Assembly: GCA_021390615.1 (NCBI GenBank) | Contig: JAJEJU010000025.1 | Span: 1,240,001 to 1,304,000, forward strand | Source: Rhodanobacteraceae bacterium ZG21-1 | GTDB taxonomy: Bacteria > Pseudomonadota > Gammaproteobacteria > Xanthomonadales > Rhodanobacteraceae | Length of the DNA: 64,000 bases | Reading direction: 5' to 3' | Translations under genes and position numbers: made by a program | Shown: one piece after another, positions 9,565 through 18,660 of the stretch | Layout: every line of letters begins with the position of its first letter | Position numbering within the stretch: the first letter of the stretch is position 1 | The notes under the pieces: generated by a model | Databases searched by the model: none | What the model saw: only the letters and a program-made list of their open reading frames with translations | Told to the model about the DNA's origin: nothing

Positions 9565-10860
9565 TCAGCGCTTGTCGCTGGCCACGTAGTTGCGCACCGG
9601 GGCACCAGTGTAGATCTGGCGCGGACGGCCGATGCGCGAACCGGGGGTTTCGTGCTGCTCGATCCAGTGCGAGATCCAGCCGGCGGTGCGCGCGATGGCG
9701 AACATCACGGTGAACATCTCGGTGGGAATGCCCAGCGCCTTGTAGATGATGCCCGAGTAGAAGTCGACGTTCGGGTACAGCTTGCGCTCGACGAAGTAGT
9801 CGTCCTTCAGCGCCGCCTCTTCCAGCTTCATCGCCACGTCCAGCAGCGGGTCGTTCACGCCCAGCTCGGCCAGCACCTTGTGGCACATCTCGCGGATGAT
9901 CTTCGCGCGCGGGTCGAAGTTCTTGTACACGCGATGGCCGAAGCCCATCAGGCGGAAGTTGTCGTTCTTGTCCTTGGCGCGCAGCACCGCGGTTTCCACC
10001 TTGTCCGGCGTGCCGATCTCTTCCAGCATCTTCAGCACGGCTTCGTTGGCGCCGCCGTGCGCGGGGCCCCACAGCGCGGTGATGCCGGCGGCGACCGAAG
10101 CGTAGGGATTGGCGCCGGTGGAGCCGACCAGGCGCACCGTCGAGGTCGATGCATTCTGCTCGTGGTCGGCGTGCAGGATGAACAGCAGGTCCAGCGCCTT
10201 GGCGGCCACCGGGCTCAGCTGCAGCGGCTCGCTCGGCACTTCGAACATCATGTGCAGGAAGCGGTCGACGTACTCGAGGTTGTTGCGCGGATAGCGGAAC
10301 GAGCGGTCGATCGAATAGCGGTGGCAGGCCGCGGCGATGGTCGGCATCTTGGCGATCAGGCGGATCGCGGCCAGCTTGCGGTCCTCGGCGTTATCCACGT
10401 CGAGGTCTTCGTGGTAGAAGGCCGACAGCGAGGCCACCGAGGCGGCCAGCATGGCCATCGGGTGCGCGTCGTGATGGAAGCCTTCGAAGAAGCGCTTGTG
10501 CGACTCCGGCATCATCGTGTGGTGGGTGATGTCGTTTTCGAAGGTGGCGAACTGGCTCTTGTTCGGCAGCTCGCCGTTGAGCAGCAGATAGGCCACTTCG
10601 AGGAAGCTCGACTTCTCCGCCAGCTGCTCGATCGGGTAGCCGCGATACAGCAGCACGCCTTCGTCGCCGTCGATGTAGGTAATCGCGCTCTTGGTGCTGG
10701 CGGTGCTGCCGTAGCCGACGTCGTAGGTGAAGTGGCCGGTGTCCTTGTACAGCGTGCTGATGTCGATGCAGGCCGGGCCGAGCGTGCCGCTCAGCAGGGG
10801 CAGCTCGCTGCTGCGCTGGGTCGATTCGTCCACCAGCTTGACGATCTTGGTATCGGACAC
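9565..10860 (-). CDS. gltA: citrate synthase
   Basis: GltA condenses oxaloacetate with acetyl-CoA in the first step of the TCA cycle, in the cytoplasm. The 431-residue product has the family signatures: the active-site histidine region ([13 protein letters not shown], then [12 protein letters not shown]), [14 protein letters not shown] with the second catalytic His, and the C-terminal Asp region. The length matches the long, hexameric, NADH-sensitive type found in gammaproteobacteria. GTG at 10860 is chosen because it follows a perfect Shine-Dalgarno (AAGGAGG) by five bases. The longer frame to 10887 has no such site. The gene is monocistronic, convergent with the 8793 gene. Confidence 0.97.
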   Translation of the reverse strand: MSDTKIVKLVDESTQRSSELPLLSGTLGPACIDISTLYKDTGHFTYDVGYGSTASTKSAITYIDGDEGVLLYRGYPIEQLAEKSSFLEVAYLLLNGELPNKSQFATFENDITHHTMMPESHKRFFEGFHHDAHPMAMLAASVASLSAFYHEDLDVDNAEDRKLAAIRLIAKMPTIAAACHRYSIDRSFRYPRNNLEYVDRFLHMMFEVPSEPLQLSPVAAKALDLLFILHADHEQNASTSTVRLVGSTGANPYASVAAGITALWGPAHGGANEAVLKMLEEIGTPDKVETAVLRAKDKNDNFRLMGFGHRVYKNFDPRAKIIREMCHKVLAELGVNDPLLDVAMKLEEAALKDDYFVERKLYPNVDFYSGIIYKALGIPTEMFTVMFAIARTAGWISHWIEQHETPGSRIGRPRQIYTGAPVRNYVASDKR

Positions 10861-11044
10861 GGAAACCTCCTTACGATAAGTCACCACCGGGGCGACCGCG
10901 GGCGGTCATCGGCCGGCGAGGGATGGGCTGGCATCGCGCCGGGGAAAGCGACGATGCGACGGCCCCGGTCGAGCCGGGGCATCGCGCCATTATCGCACAT
11001 CGACACGCCCGGCATGCGCCGGCGCATGGTTTCTTCGAGGCGCA

Positions 11045-11078
11045 AAAACGCACGGGGCGAGCCGTGCTCGCCCCGTGC
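11045..11078 (-). terminator. rpmE2 terminator
   Basis: A perfect 13-bp stem (11050-11062 with 11066-11078) has a 3-base loop. On the minus strand it is followed by TTTTTG. It lies about 55 bp after the rpmE2 stop codon and is a strong intrinsic terminator. Confidence 0.88.
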
Positions 11079-11132
11079 ATCATCATCGTCCAGCATGACA
11101 ACGCCGCGACTGCGGCGCCGTGCGCCTAGCGC

Positions 11133-11378
11133 TTACTTCTGCGCGTAGCGGCGACGGAACTTGTCGACGCGGCCGCCGGCATCGACGGTCTTCTGCTTGC
11201 CGGTGTAGAACGGATGGGAATGGCTCGAGATATCCACCTTGATCAGCGGGTACTCGTTGCCGTCTTCCCACTTGATGGTGTCCTTGGCGGCGATCGTCGA
11301 GCGCGTCAGGAACGCGAACTCGGACGACAGATCCTGGAACACCACCTGACGGTAACTCGGATGAATATCGGGCTTCAT
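11133..11378 (-). CDS. rpmE2: 50S ribosomal protein L31 type B
   Basis: L31 bridges the two ribosomal subunits. This 81-residue copy begins [14 protein letters not shown] and ends in a basic [12 protein letters not shown] tail, typical of the type B (YkgM/RpmE2) family. It contains no cysteine, so it lacks the zinc-binding Cys motif of type A L31. Type B paralogues often replace type A under zinc limitation and are then Zur-controlled. I see no obvious Zur palindrome here, so it may be the only, constitutive L31. The start at 11378 gives the normal length. Confidence 0.95.
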   Translation of the reverse strand: MKPDIHPSYRQVVFQDLSSEFAFLTRSTIAAKDTIKWEDGNEYPLIKVDISSHSHPFYTGKQKTVDAGGRVDKFRRRYAQK

Positions 11379-11410
11379 GTCAGACTCAAAGCGGCGGTGA
11401 AAAGGGCGGT

Positions 11411-11438
11411 ATTGTAACGCAATCGGACGATCCTGCAA
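11411..11438 (-). promoter_or_regulatory. putative sigma-70 promoter of rpmE2
   Basis: On the minus strand TTGCAG (11438-11433) and TACAAT (11416-11411) are separated by 16 bp. This would start transcription about 25 bases before the rpmE2 ATG. Confidence 0.5.
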
Positions 11439-11466
11439 TAGTTTCCGCCACGCGGACGCCAGCGGC

Positions 11467-12402
11467 TCAGGCCGCGGCGCCCAGGGCGCGCCGCACCATC
11501 GCGGCAAACCGGGCCTGGTCCACCTCGAGCACGATCTGCGCATTCGGAGGCCGGCCCAGCCGAGCTGCCCAGTCCACCACGGTGGCGCCGCGGGTGAGCC
11601 GGCCGTCCAGTTCCACCGCCACATGGCGCCGCTCGCTGCGCAGCACGATCGAAGGATCGATGGCCACCGCCATCGCCAGCGCGTCGGCGGCGATCACGCC
11701 CTGGCGGTCGTGCTTGGCGTTGAACGCGCGCGCGGTGCGGAACACCTGACCGAAGAAACTGGCCCGGCGATCGCCGGCCGCCAGCCACGCATCGAACTCG
11801 GCATCGTCGAAGGCATGCCGCAGGGTGGCCTCCCAGTCGACCAGCTCGAAGCTCGGGAAGGCCTCGAACACCACATGCGCCGCCTCAGGGTCGAAGCCGA
11901 TGTTGAACTCGGCCGGCACCTTGCCGGTATTGCCGTGCCCGGTCACCGCGCCGCCCATCACCACCAGCCGCTTCACCCGCTGCGGCAGGCTGGGATCCAG
12001 GCGCAGCGCCAACGCGAGATTGGTCAGCGGCGCCAGCGCCACCAAGGTCAGCTCGCCGGGACGCTCGCGGGTGAGCCTCAGCAAGGCCAGCGCGGCCGCT
12101 TCGTCCGCCAGCGGCGCCGCCGGCTCCGGAAAGCCCACATCGCCGAAACCGTCCATGCCATGCACGAAGGCGGCGTCCTCCTCCGGCGCGCGCACCAGCG
12201 GGCTGGCGCAGCCGGCGAACACCGGCACCGCCGTGCCCAGCAGATCGACCAGGGTGCGCGCGTTGCGCGCGGTATGCCCCAGCCCGACGTTGCCGGCGGC
12301 GATGCTGAGGCCGGCGATGTCGGCGTGCGCATGCGCCATCAGGATAGCCAGCGCATCGTCCACGCCGGGGTCGGTATCGATCAGCAGTTGCGGCTTGCTC
12401 AT
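11467..12402 (-). CDS. inosine/uridine-preferring nucleoside hydrolase family protein
   Basis: The 311-residue product belongs to the nucleoside hydrolase (IunH/Rih) family, which cleaves the N-glycosidic bond of ribonucleosides for base salvage. The N-terminal calcium-binding signature DTDPGVDDA is intact at about residues 9-17. The further motifs [12 protein letters not shown] and [13 protein letters not shown] are present, as is an Asn/Glu-containing sugar-binding stretch ([13 protein letters not shown]). The family's usual length is about 310. No signal peptide is seen, so it should be cytoplasmic. Base specificity cannot be told from the sequence. It follows recG in the same direction with a 55-bp gap. 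Confidence 0.9.
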   Translation of the reverse strand: MSKPQLLIDTDPGVDDALAILMAHAHADIAGLSIAAGNVGLGHTARNARTLVDLLGTAVPVFAGCASPLVRAPEEDAAFVHGMDGFGDVGFPEPAAPLADEAAALALLRLTRERPGELTLVALAPLTNLALALRLDPSLPQRVKRLVVMGGAVTGHGNTGKVPAEFNIGFDPEAAHVVFEAFPSFELVDWEATLRHAFDDAEFDAWLAAGDRRASFFGQVFRTARAFNAKHDRQGVIAADALAMAVAIDPSIVLRSERRHVAVELDGRLTRGATVVDWAARLGRPPNAQIVLEVDQARFAAMVRRALGAAA

Positions 12403-12457
12403 GACGTCGCGTTTGTCGAGGGAAAGCGGACTAGGTTAAGCCCATTGCCGGTGCAGG

Positions 12458-14563
12458 TCACGCCTGCGCGTAGCGCGCGGCGCCGCCTACCCAGCGCTCG
12501 ATCAAACGCTCCGCGCGCTCGGGATGGCTCGCCAGCAGCCGCTCGCCCACCGCCTGTACCTCGGGCAGCAGATGCGCATCGCGCGCCAGATCGGCGATAC
12601 GGAAACTGAGCTGGCCGGTCTGGCGCGTGCCCAACACCTCGCCGGGCCCTCGCAATTGCAGATCCTTCTCGGCGATGCGGAAGCCGTCGTTGGTTTCGCG
12701 CATCACCTGCAGGCGCTCGCGCGCGAGCTGCCCCAGCGGCGGCTGGTACAGCAGCACGCAGTTGGAGGCGATCGCACCGCGCCCGACCCGCCCGCGCAGC
12801 TGGTGCAGTTGGGCCAGGCCGAGCCGCTCGCTGTTCTCGATCACCATCAGGCTGGCGTTGGGCACGTCCACGCCGACCTCGATCACGGTGGTGGCCACCA
12901 GCACCGCCAGGGTGCCAGCCTTGAAGGCATCCATCACTGCCTGTTTTTCTTTCGGCTTCATGCGCCCGTGCACCAGCCCCACCGCGAAGCCCTGCAGCGC
13001 GGCGACCAGCTCGGCATGCGCCACCTCGGCCGCCTGTGCGCGCAGCTGCTCGGATTCTTCGATCAGGGTACACACCCAATAGGCCTGCCGCCCTTCGCCG
13101 CAGGCCGCGCGGATGCGCTCGATCACCTCGCTGCGGCGCGCGTTGGATACCGCCACCGTCTGCACCGGCGTGCGCCCCGGCGGCAGCTCGTCGATCGAAG
13201 AGACGTCCAAATCGGCGTAGGCGCTCATCGCCAGGGTGCGCGGGATCGGCGTGGCGGTGAGCACCAGTTGATGCGGCACCAGGCCCTGCGCGCGGTCGGC
13301 GCCCTTGTCGCGCAAAGCCAGGCGCTGCTGCACGCCGAAGCGGTGCTGCTCGTCGACGATCACCAGGCCCAGCCGCGCGAAGGCCACGCCCTCCTGCATC
13401 AGCGCATGCGTACCGATCACGATCGGCGCGCCGGCCGCCACGCGTTGCATCGCCGCCTGCCGCGCCCGCCCCTGCTGCTTGCCGGCCAGCCACTCCACCT
13501 CGATGCCGAGCGGGGTCAGCCAGTGGCGGAAATTGCGCAGATGCTGCTCGGCCAGTAATTCGGTAGGCGCCACCAGAGCGACCTGATAGCCCGCTTCCAC
13601 CGCCGCCAATGCCGCCAGCGCCGCCACCATGGTCTTGCCGCTGCCGACGTCGCCCTGCACCAGCCGCAGCATCGGCCGATCCGAGGCCAGGTCGGCGGCC
13701 ACTTCGTCGGCCACCCGTCGCTGCGCGCCGGTCAGCTGGAACGGCAGCTGGTCCAGCAGACGCCGGTGCAGGCTGCCGTCACCGCCGAGTGCGGGGGCGT
13801 GGCGCCGGCGCACCTGCGCACGCATGCGACGCAGGCTCAGGTGCTGGGTCAGCAGTTCCTCGAAGGCCAGCCGCTGCTGCGCCGGATGACGTCCCTGCTC
13901 GAGCTCGCCGAGCGCGGCGTCGGCCGGCGGGCGATGCACGTAGAGCAAGGCGTCGCGCAGCGAAGAAAGCCCATGCTCGGCGCATAGCTCGGGCGGAATC
14001 AGCTCCAGCTGCGCCACCGGCGGCAATAGCGCGAGCGCTTTCGCGATCACTCCGGCCAGGCGCTTCTGGCCCAGGCCTTCGGTGGTCGGATAGACCGGGG
14101 TCAGCAGCTCCTCCACCGTCGCCGGCGCGTCGCCGCTGAGTCGCTGGTATTGCGGATGCACCATCTCCAGGCCTTGCGCGCCGAGGCGTACGTCGCCGTA
14201 GCAGAGCACGCGCACGCCGGGCTGCAGCAGGTCGGCCTGGGCGCGATGGAAATGGAAGAAGCGCAGCAGCAGGCTGTGCCCGCCCGCGGCGATCGCTACT
14301 TTGAGCTGCGGGCGATAGCGAAAGCCGCGTTCGACCGCCTCGACCACGCCTTCTACCTGAGCGCGATCGCCTGGGCGCAGGTCGGCGATCGCCAGCACCC
14401 GCGTCTTGTCCTCGTAGCGCAACGGCAGGTGGAACCACAGGTCCTGCACGCGCTCCAGCCCCAGCCGCGCCAGCGTTTCGGCCAGGGCCGGGCCGACCCC
14501 GGGCAGCGTGCCCAGCGCGCGGCGGCCGACCTCCAGCGGCGATGCCGCGGTCTCAGTCGCCAT
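12458..14563 (-). CDS. recG: ATP-dependent DNA helicase RecG
   Basis: RecG regresses stalled replication forks and branch-migrates Holliday junctions. The 701-residue protein has the N-terminal wedge/OB domain (LPLRYEDKT, about residues 45-150). Two helicase lobes follow with Walker A GDVGSGKTMVAALAA, the DEQH box (IVDEQHRFGVQQR), motif III LTATPIPRTLAM, motif V EVGVDVPNASLMVIENSERLG in part, and motif VI QLRGRVGRG. Length and motif order are normal. The start overlaps the end of the small membrane-protein gene by 11 bp. Confidence 0.97.
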   Translation of the reverse strand: MATETAASPLEVGRRALGTLPGVGPALAETLARLGLERVQDLWFHLPLRYEDKTRVLAIADLRPGDRAQVEGVVEAVERGFRYRPQLKVAIAAGGHSLLLRFFHFHRAQADLLQPGVRVLCYGDVRLGAQGLEMVHPQYQRLSGDAPATVEELLTPVYPTTEGLGQKRLAGVIAKALALLPPVAQLELIPPELCAEHGLSSLRDALLYVHRPPADAALGELEQGRHPAQQRLAFEELLTQHLSLRRMRAQVRRRHAPALGGDGSLHRRLLDQLPFQLTGAQRRVADEVAADLASDRPMLRLVQGDVGSGKTMVAALAALAAVEAGYQVALVAPTELLAEQHLRNFRHWLTPLGIEVEWLAGKQQGRARQAAMQRVAAGAPIVIGTHALMQEGVAFARLGLVIVDEQHRFGVQQRLALRDKGADRAQGLVPHQLVLTATPIPRTLAMSAYADLDVSSIDELPPGRTPVQTVAVSNARRSEVIERIRAACGEGRQAYWVCTLIEESEQLRAQAAEVAHAELVAALQGFAVGLVHGRMKPKEKQAVMDAFKAGTLAVLVATTVIEVGVDVPNASLMVIENSERLGLAQLHQLRGRVGRGAIASNCVLLYQPPLGQLARERLQVMRETNDGFRIAEKDLQLRGPGEVLGTRQTGQLSFRIADLARDAHLLPEVQAVGERLLASHPERAERLIERWVGGAARYAQA

Positions 14564-14843
14564 CGGGCGGTGCAGCCGCCACGGCGGCCTCGTACTTGCG
14601 CAGGATTTCCCCGAGAGCCGCGCCGGTGCGCCGTCCCGCCGACCAGTAGCAGGCGATGTAGACCAGGCTACCGAGCCAGCCGATGCCTACGGCGATCGCA
14701 TCGTCGCGGCACATGCCGTACAGCGAGAAGCCGATCGACGGCAGCAGGATGGCGGCGGCCATGCCGAGCCCGCGGCTGTAGCGCCCGCGCCGCAGGTAGT
14801 CGATCAGGTAGCTCTCGACAGGCGTGAAGCTGGGGCGCGGCAT
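14553..14843 (-). CDS. small membrane protein of unknown function
   Basis: A 96-residue protein with two predicted membrane segments (about residues 27-45 and 51-68) joined by a short MCRDD-containing loop. It has a basic N-terminus and a C-terminal cytoplasmic helix. It has good coding character and lies between ridA and recG on the same strand, overlapping recG by 11 bp, so it is probably co-translated with it. I do not recognise the family. Confidence 0.7.
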   Translation of the reverse strand: MPRPSFTPVESYLIDYLRRGRYSRGLGMAAAILLPSIGFSLYGMCRDDAIAVGIGWLGSLVYIACYWSAGRRTGAALGEILRKYEAAVAAAPPDGD

Positions 14844-14870
14844 CGCTCGATCCTCGGCTCGCTGTGCGGC

Positions 14871-15254
14871 TTAGTCGAGCACCATCACCGCGTCGACCTC
14901 GACCTGGGCGCCCTTGGGCAGGGCCGAGACCTCGATGGTCGAACGGGCCGGGTACGGCGCCTGGAAGTATTCGGCCATCACCGTGTTCACCGTGGCGAAA
15001 TGGGCCAGGTCGGTGACGTAGATGCCGGCGCGCACGATCTGCGCCAGCGAACCGCCGGCAGCTTCCGCCACCGCCTTGAGGTTGTCGAACACGCGCCGCG
15101 CCTGCGCCGCGATATCGCCTTCGATCAGCGCGCCGGTGGCCGGGTCGAGCGGGATCTGGCCGGAAAAATACACGGTGTTGCCGGCGCGCACGGCCTGAGA
15201 GTAGGGACCGATCGCGGCAGGCGCCTGCGCGGTGGCGATGATCTGGCGGGACAT
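14871..15254 (-). CDS. ridA: RidA family reactive-intermediate deaminase
   Basis: RidA hydrolyses reactive enamine/imine intermediates made by PLP enzymes such as threonine dehydratase, protecting other PLP enzymes. The 127-residue product has the family signatures [18 protein letters not shown] and [23 protein letters not shown], including the catalytic Arg in PARST. Length is typical and the protein acts as a cytoplasmic trimer. In many Xanthomonadales ridA lies between spoT and recG, as here. Confidence 0.95.
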   Translation of the reverse strand: MSRQIIATAQAPAAIGPYSQAVRAGNTVYFSGQIPLDPATGALIEGDIAAQARRVFDNLKAVAEAAGGSLAQIVRAGIYVTDLAHFATVNTVMAEYFQAPYPARSTIEVSALPKGAQVEVDAVMVLD

Positions 15255-15326
15255 GGGGAGCCTCGTCGTGGCGGGTAGGCCGCTCAGTCTAAAGCGGGAC
15301 GCCGGCGACCGACAGCGCGGGCCGGC

Positions 15327-15857
15327 CTACAGCGCGATCGCGTCGTGCGCGGCGACGCCGATGTCCACGCCGGGATAGCGCATCTGCGCCACGTAGCGGT
15401 TGGTCTGCGCCACGATCTGCGCGCCGCCGAGCAGGCGGCCGGCGCAGTCGGCATCGGCCGCCGTATGCGCATCGCCGGCCAGCACCACGGCATAGCCTTC
15501 GATCGCGGCGCGCTGCGCGGTGGAGCGGATGCAGTAGTCGCTCTGCGCGCCGGCCAGCACCAGGCGCGCAATGCCCAGCCCGTCCAGCGTGGCGCGCAGC
15601 GGCGTGCCGGCGAAGGCGTCGAAGCAGGTCTTGTAGATCCGCGGCTCTGACGGCGCCGGCGCGAGTTCCGGCAGCAGCTGCCAGGCGGCGCTGCCGTGCG
15701 GCATCTCGGGCTCTTCGTGCTGCACCCACAGCACCGGCACGCCCTGCGCGCGGGCGCGACCCACCAGGGCGACGGTGCGCGCGACCACCCCGGCGACGTC
15801 GAAGCAGCCTTCGACCACGCCGGGCTGCAGATCGATCACCAGGACGGCCGTGCGCAT
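15327..15857 (-). CDS. cysteine hydrolase of the isochorismatase-like superfamily
   Basis: The 176-residue protein shows the isochorismatase-like fold: VIDLQPGVVEG with the catalytic Asp near the N-terminus, a Lys in PRIYKTCFDAF, and the nucleophilic Cys in GAQSDYCIRSTAQRA. The triad appears complete, so it should be active, probably as an amidase or nicotinamidase-type hydrolase on a small amide. The substrate cannot be named. Its start lies 16 bp past the spoT stop, so it is probably in the spoT transcript. Confidence 0.88.
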   Translation of the reverse strand: MRTAVLVIDLQPGVVEGCFDVAGVVARTVALVGRARAQGVPVLWVQHEEPEMPHGSAAWQLLPELAPAPSEPRIYKTCFDAFAGTPLRATLDGLGIARLVLAGAQSDYCIRSTAQRAAIEGYAVVLAGDAHTAADADCAGRLLGGAQIVAQTNRYVAQMRYPGVDIGVAAHDAIAL

Positions 15858-15873
15858 GCCTCGGCGGCTCCGC

Positions 15874-18039
15874 TCAGAGCGGGTAGCGGTAGACGCCGCT
15901 CACCACGCCGGTGCGGCGTACGCGCCGGATCACGTCGGCGAGATGCTTGCGGCTCTTCACTTCCAGCGAGAACAGCAAGGTGGCCGCCGCGGCGTCGCGC
16001 TCGACGTACTCGACGTTCTCGATGTTCGAATCGGCCGCGGCGATGGCGGCGGCGATGGTGGCAAGCACGCCGGGGCGGTTGATCACCTCGACGCGCAATT
16101 CGGCGTGATAGTCGCCCAGCACGTCGCGGTCCCATTCGATCGCCACGAAGCGTTCCGGCGACTTGCGCAGCTCGACCACGTTGGGGCATTCGACCCGGTG
16201 CACCACGATGCCTTTACCCGAGGACAGGTAGCCGACGATCTCGTCGCCGGGCAGCGGATGGCAGCACTGGCCGAAGCTCAGCACGCCGCGCTCGGCGCCG
16301 GTGATGCGGATCTTCTCGGCGCGGTGGCCCTTGCTCGACTGCCGCGCGCCGCCGCGGCCGTGCGAGGTGAGCAGCTGCGCCGCCACCTGGTCCGGCATGC
16401 GGTTGCCCAGCGCGATGTCCGACAGCAATTCTTCCAGCCGGTGCAGCTTGGACTCGGCCAGGAAATGATCCAGCACCGCGGTGGGTATCGCGTCGAGGCT
16501 GCTGCCCAGCGCGTCCAGCGCGCGGTCGAGCATGCGATGGCCGAAATCGACCGCGTCCTCGTGCTGCAGGTGCTTCAGGTATTGCCGGATCGCGGTGCGC
16601 GCCTTGCCGGTGACCACCGACTCCAGCCAGGCCGGATTCGGCATCGCGGAAGGCGCGGTGATGATCTCGACCAGTTGGCCGGACTCCAGCCGCGTGCGCA
16701 GCGGCAGCAGCTTCTTGTCGACGCGCGCGGCCACCGCGTGGTCGCCCACGTCGGTGTGCACCGCATAGGCGAAATCCAGCGCGGTGGCGTTGCGCGGCAG
16801 CGACAGGATGTCGCCGCGCGGGGTGAACAGATAGACCTCGTCCGGGAACAGGTCGATCTTGACGTTCTCGATGAACTCCGCCGACGAGGCGGTATTGACC
16901 TGGCTGTCGGCCAGCGCCGACAGCCACTCGCGCGCCCGCGCCTGCGCGCTGTTGGCCGGGCCGCTGTCGGTCTTGTAGGCCCAGTGGGCGGCCACGCCGC
17001 GCTCAGCCACCGAGTCCATTTCCGCGGTGCGGATCTGCACCTCGATCGGTGCGCCGAACGGCCCCAGCAGCACGGTGTGCAGGGACTGGTAGCCGTTCGC
17101 CTTGGGAATGGCGATGAAATCCTTGAAGCGGCGATCGACCGGCTTGTACAGCGCATGCACCGCGCCCAGCGCCATGTAGCAGCCCATCGCGCTGTCGGTG
17201 ATCACGCGGAAGCCGTACACGTCCATCAGCTGGGCGAAGCTCTTGTGCTCGTTGCGCATCTTGGAATAGATGCTCCACGGCGACTTGATCCGCCCCACCA
17301 CGCGCGCCGGCAGGTGGTCGGCGCCCAGCCGCGTGGTCAGCGCAGCCTCGATCTTGCTCATCGCCTCGCGCCGGTTGCCCAGCGCGGCGCGGATGCGCTC
17401 GCTGATCACCCGGTAGCGGTCCGGATACAGCGCCTGGAAACCCAGGTCCTGCAGCTCGGCCTTGAACTTGTTCATGCCCAGGCGCTGCGCGATCGGCGCG
17501 TAGATTTCCAGCGTCTCGCGCGCGATGCGGCGGCGCGACGACGAGTCCTTGGCGCCCAGGGTGCGCATGTTGTGCAGGCGGTCGGCCAGCTTGATCAGGA
17601 TCACGCGCAGGTCGCGCGCCATCGCCAGCAGCATCTTGCGGAAGCTCTCCGCGTCCGCTTCCTGGCGGCTGCCGAAGCGCATCTTGTCCAGCTTGGTGAC
17701 GCCGTCGACCAGCTCGGCCACGGTCTCGCCGAATTCGCCGGCCAGTTCGGCGCGGCTGAGCTCGGTGTCTTCCAGGGTGTCGTGCAGGATCGCCGCGATG
17801 ATGGTCTCGGCGTCCAGGCCGAGCTCGGCCAGGATCCCGGCCACGGCGACCGGGTGGGTGATGTACGGCTCGCCGCTCTTGCGCTCCTGCCCTTCGTGCG
17901 CGCGCGCGCCCACGGCATAGGCCTGCAGCACCAGAGCCACCTTGGGCTCGGGCAGGTAGGCGACGCGTTCTTTCAGCGCCAGCACATAGGGCGGCAAGGA
18001 GGGCGGCTCCGCCGCCGTGGGGGGCGTGGCCGCCGGCAT
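15874..18039 (-). CDS. spoT: bifunctional (p)ppGpp synthetase/hydrolase SpoT
   Basis: This 721-residue RSH protein makes and degrades the alarmone (p)ppGpp. The N-terminal HD hydrolase domain has ITHP and HDTLED motifs. The synthetase domain follows (VYGFRVI, NGYQSLHT) and contains RFKD, the RXKD signature of bifunctional rather than synthetase-only enzymes. The TGS domain starts near IDLFPDEVYLFTPRGD. The C-terminus is an ACT domain (RVEVINRPGVLATIAAAIA). Length matches SpoT. It lies 136 bp after rpoZ with a hairpin between, in the conserved rpoZ-spoT order. Confidence 0.97.
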   Translation of the reverse strand: MPAATPPTAAEPPSLPPYVLALKERVAYLPEPKVALVLQAYAVGARAHEGQERKSGEPYITHPVAVAGILAELGLDAETIIAAILHDTLEDTELSRAELAGEFGETVAELVDGVTKLDKMRFGSRQEADAESFRKMLLAMARDLRVILIKLADRLHNMRTLGAKDSSSRRRIARETLEIYAPIAQRLGMNKFKAELQDLGFQALYPDRYRVISERIRAALGNRREAMSKIEAALTTRLGADHLPARVVGRIKSPWSIYSKMRNEHKSFAQLMDVYGFRVITDSAMGCYMALGAVHALYKPVDRRFKDFIAIPKANGYQSLHTVLLGPFGAPIEVQIRTAEMDSVAERGVAAHWAYKTDSGPANSAQARAREWLSALADSQVNTASSAEFIENVKIDLFPDEVYLFTPRGDILSLPRNATALDFAYAVHTDVGDHAVAARVDKKLLPLRTRLESGQLVEIITAPSAMPNPAWLESVVTGKARTAIRQYLKHLQHEDAVDFGHRMLDRALDALGSSLDAIPTAVLDHFLAESKLHRLEELLSDIALGNRMPDQVAAQLLTSHGRGGARQSSKGHRAEKIRITGAERGVLSFGQCCHPLPGDEIVGYLSSGKGIVVHRVECPNVVELRKSPERFVAIEWDRDVLGDYHAELRVEVINRPGVLATIAAAIAAADSNIENVEYVERDAAAATLLFSLEVKSRKHLADVIRRVRRTGVVSGVYRYPL

Positions 18040-18123
18040 GCTGGTCTGGCGCCGGCTCAGGCAGCCACTCCGTGCAGGTTGGCGATACGCCGGACGGCTA
18101 GCGTCTCCAGGCGCATGCGCACG

Positions 18124-18142
18124 ATGCCGGCTTGGCCGGCAT
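18124..18142 (-). other. hairpin between rpoZ and spoT
   Basis: A perfect 8-bp stem (ATGCCGGC / GCCGGCAT, 3-base loop) lies in the 136-bp rpoZ-spoT gap without a T-run. It could pause or partially attenuate transcription into spoT. Its role is unknown. Confidence 0.35.
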
Positions 18143-18175
18143 GACAGCTGCCCGATCGACAGCCGTCGCCGTCCA

Positions 18176-18466
18176 TCAGTCGTCCCCGACCTTGGACAGA
18201 TCGTCGTCGACTTCCGCCGCGGCCCATTCCAGCGCCTCGCGCTCGGCGCGTTCGCGCTCGGCGCGATCGATCTCGTCGATGGTGGTCTGGTCGATGCGGC
18301 GATCGGCGATCTCGCGCAGCGCGAGCACGGTCGGCTTGTCGTGATCGGGATGGACTGCGGGCTCGGCGCCCTTGGCCAGCTGGCGGGCGCGCTTGGTCGC
18401 CATCAGCACCAGCTCGAAACGGTTGCCGACCACCTCGAGGCAGTCTTCCACGGTAATACGTGCCAT
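18176..18466 (-). CDS. rpoZ: RNA polymerase omega subunit
   Basis: Omega (96 aa) promotes assembly and stability of RNA polymerase and contributes to the ppGpp site. The canonical N-terminus ([11 protein letters not shown], then [16 protein letters not shown]) is present. [11 protein letters not shown] follows, then an acidic C-terminal tail. It is followed by spoT as in most gammaproteobacteria. The usual upstream partner gmk is not adjacent but 5.6 kb away at 24094-24741. Confidence 0.96.
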   Translation of the reverse strand: MARITVEDCLEVVGNRFELVLMATKRARQLAKGAEPAVHPDHDKPTVLALREIADRRIDQTTIDEIDRAERERAEREALEWAAAEVDDDLSKVGDD

Positions 18467-18584
18467 CTGAAATCCTCAAGCGGTAAAGCTACTTATATGG
18501 CCTGCCAGTGTAGCCAGCCGGGGCCGGACTGGCAATGTGGCGCGCTGCCGCAAAACCCGCCCACCCCGCTAACCCTTCACGGGC

Positions 18585-18645
18585 GTGACGAAAGCGCATC
18601 GAAACTCGTGTAGAATATAAAACCCTTGGGTACACTTTTACACTG
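18585..18645 (+). promoter_or_regulatory. possible mlaA promoter region
   Basis: TAGAAT at 18611-18616 and TACACT at 18631-18636 are -10-like hexamers before mlaA. The only -35-like GTGACG (18585) is spaced too far from the first. This is an AT-rich patch in the rpoZ/mlaA divergent gap; exact elements are uncertain. No good Shine-Dalgarno is visible before ATG 18661. Confidence 0.3.
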
Positions 18646-18660
18646 CAGCGGACCCCGCAG

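Noticed and set aside
9520-11148. Long open frame (542 codons) on the plus strand
   Set aside because: Antisense to gltA.
12458-14563. PriA or UvrB-like helicase instead of RecG
   Set aside because: The wedge domain and the QLRGRVGRG end identify RecG.
15775-18144. Long open frame (789 codons) on the plus strand
   Set aside because: Antisense to spoT, which has all its motifs; composition is not protein-like.
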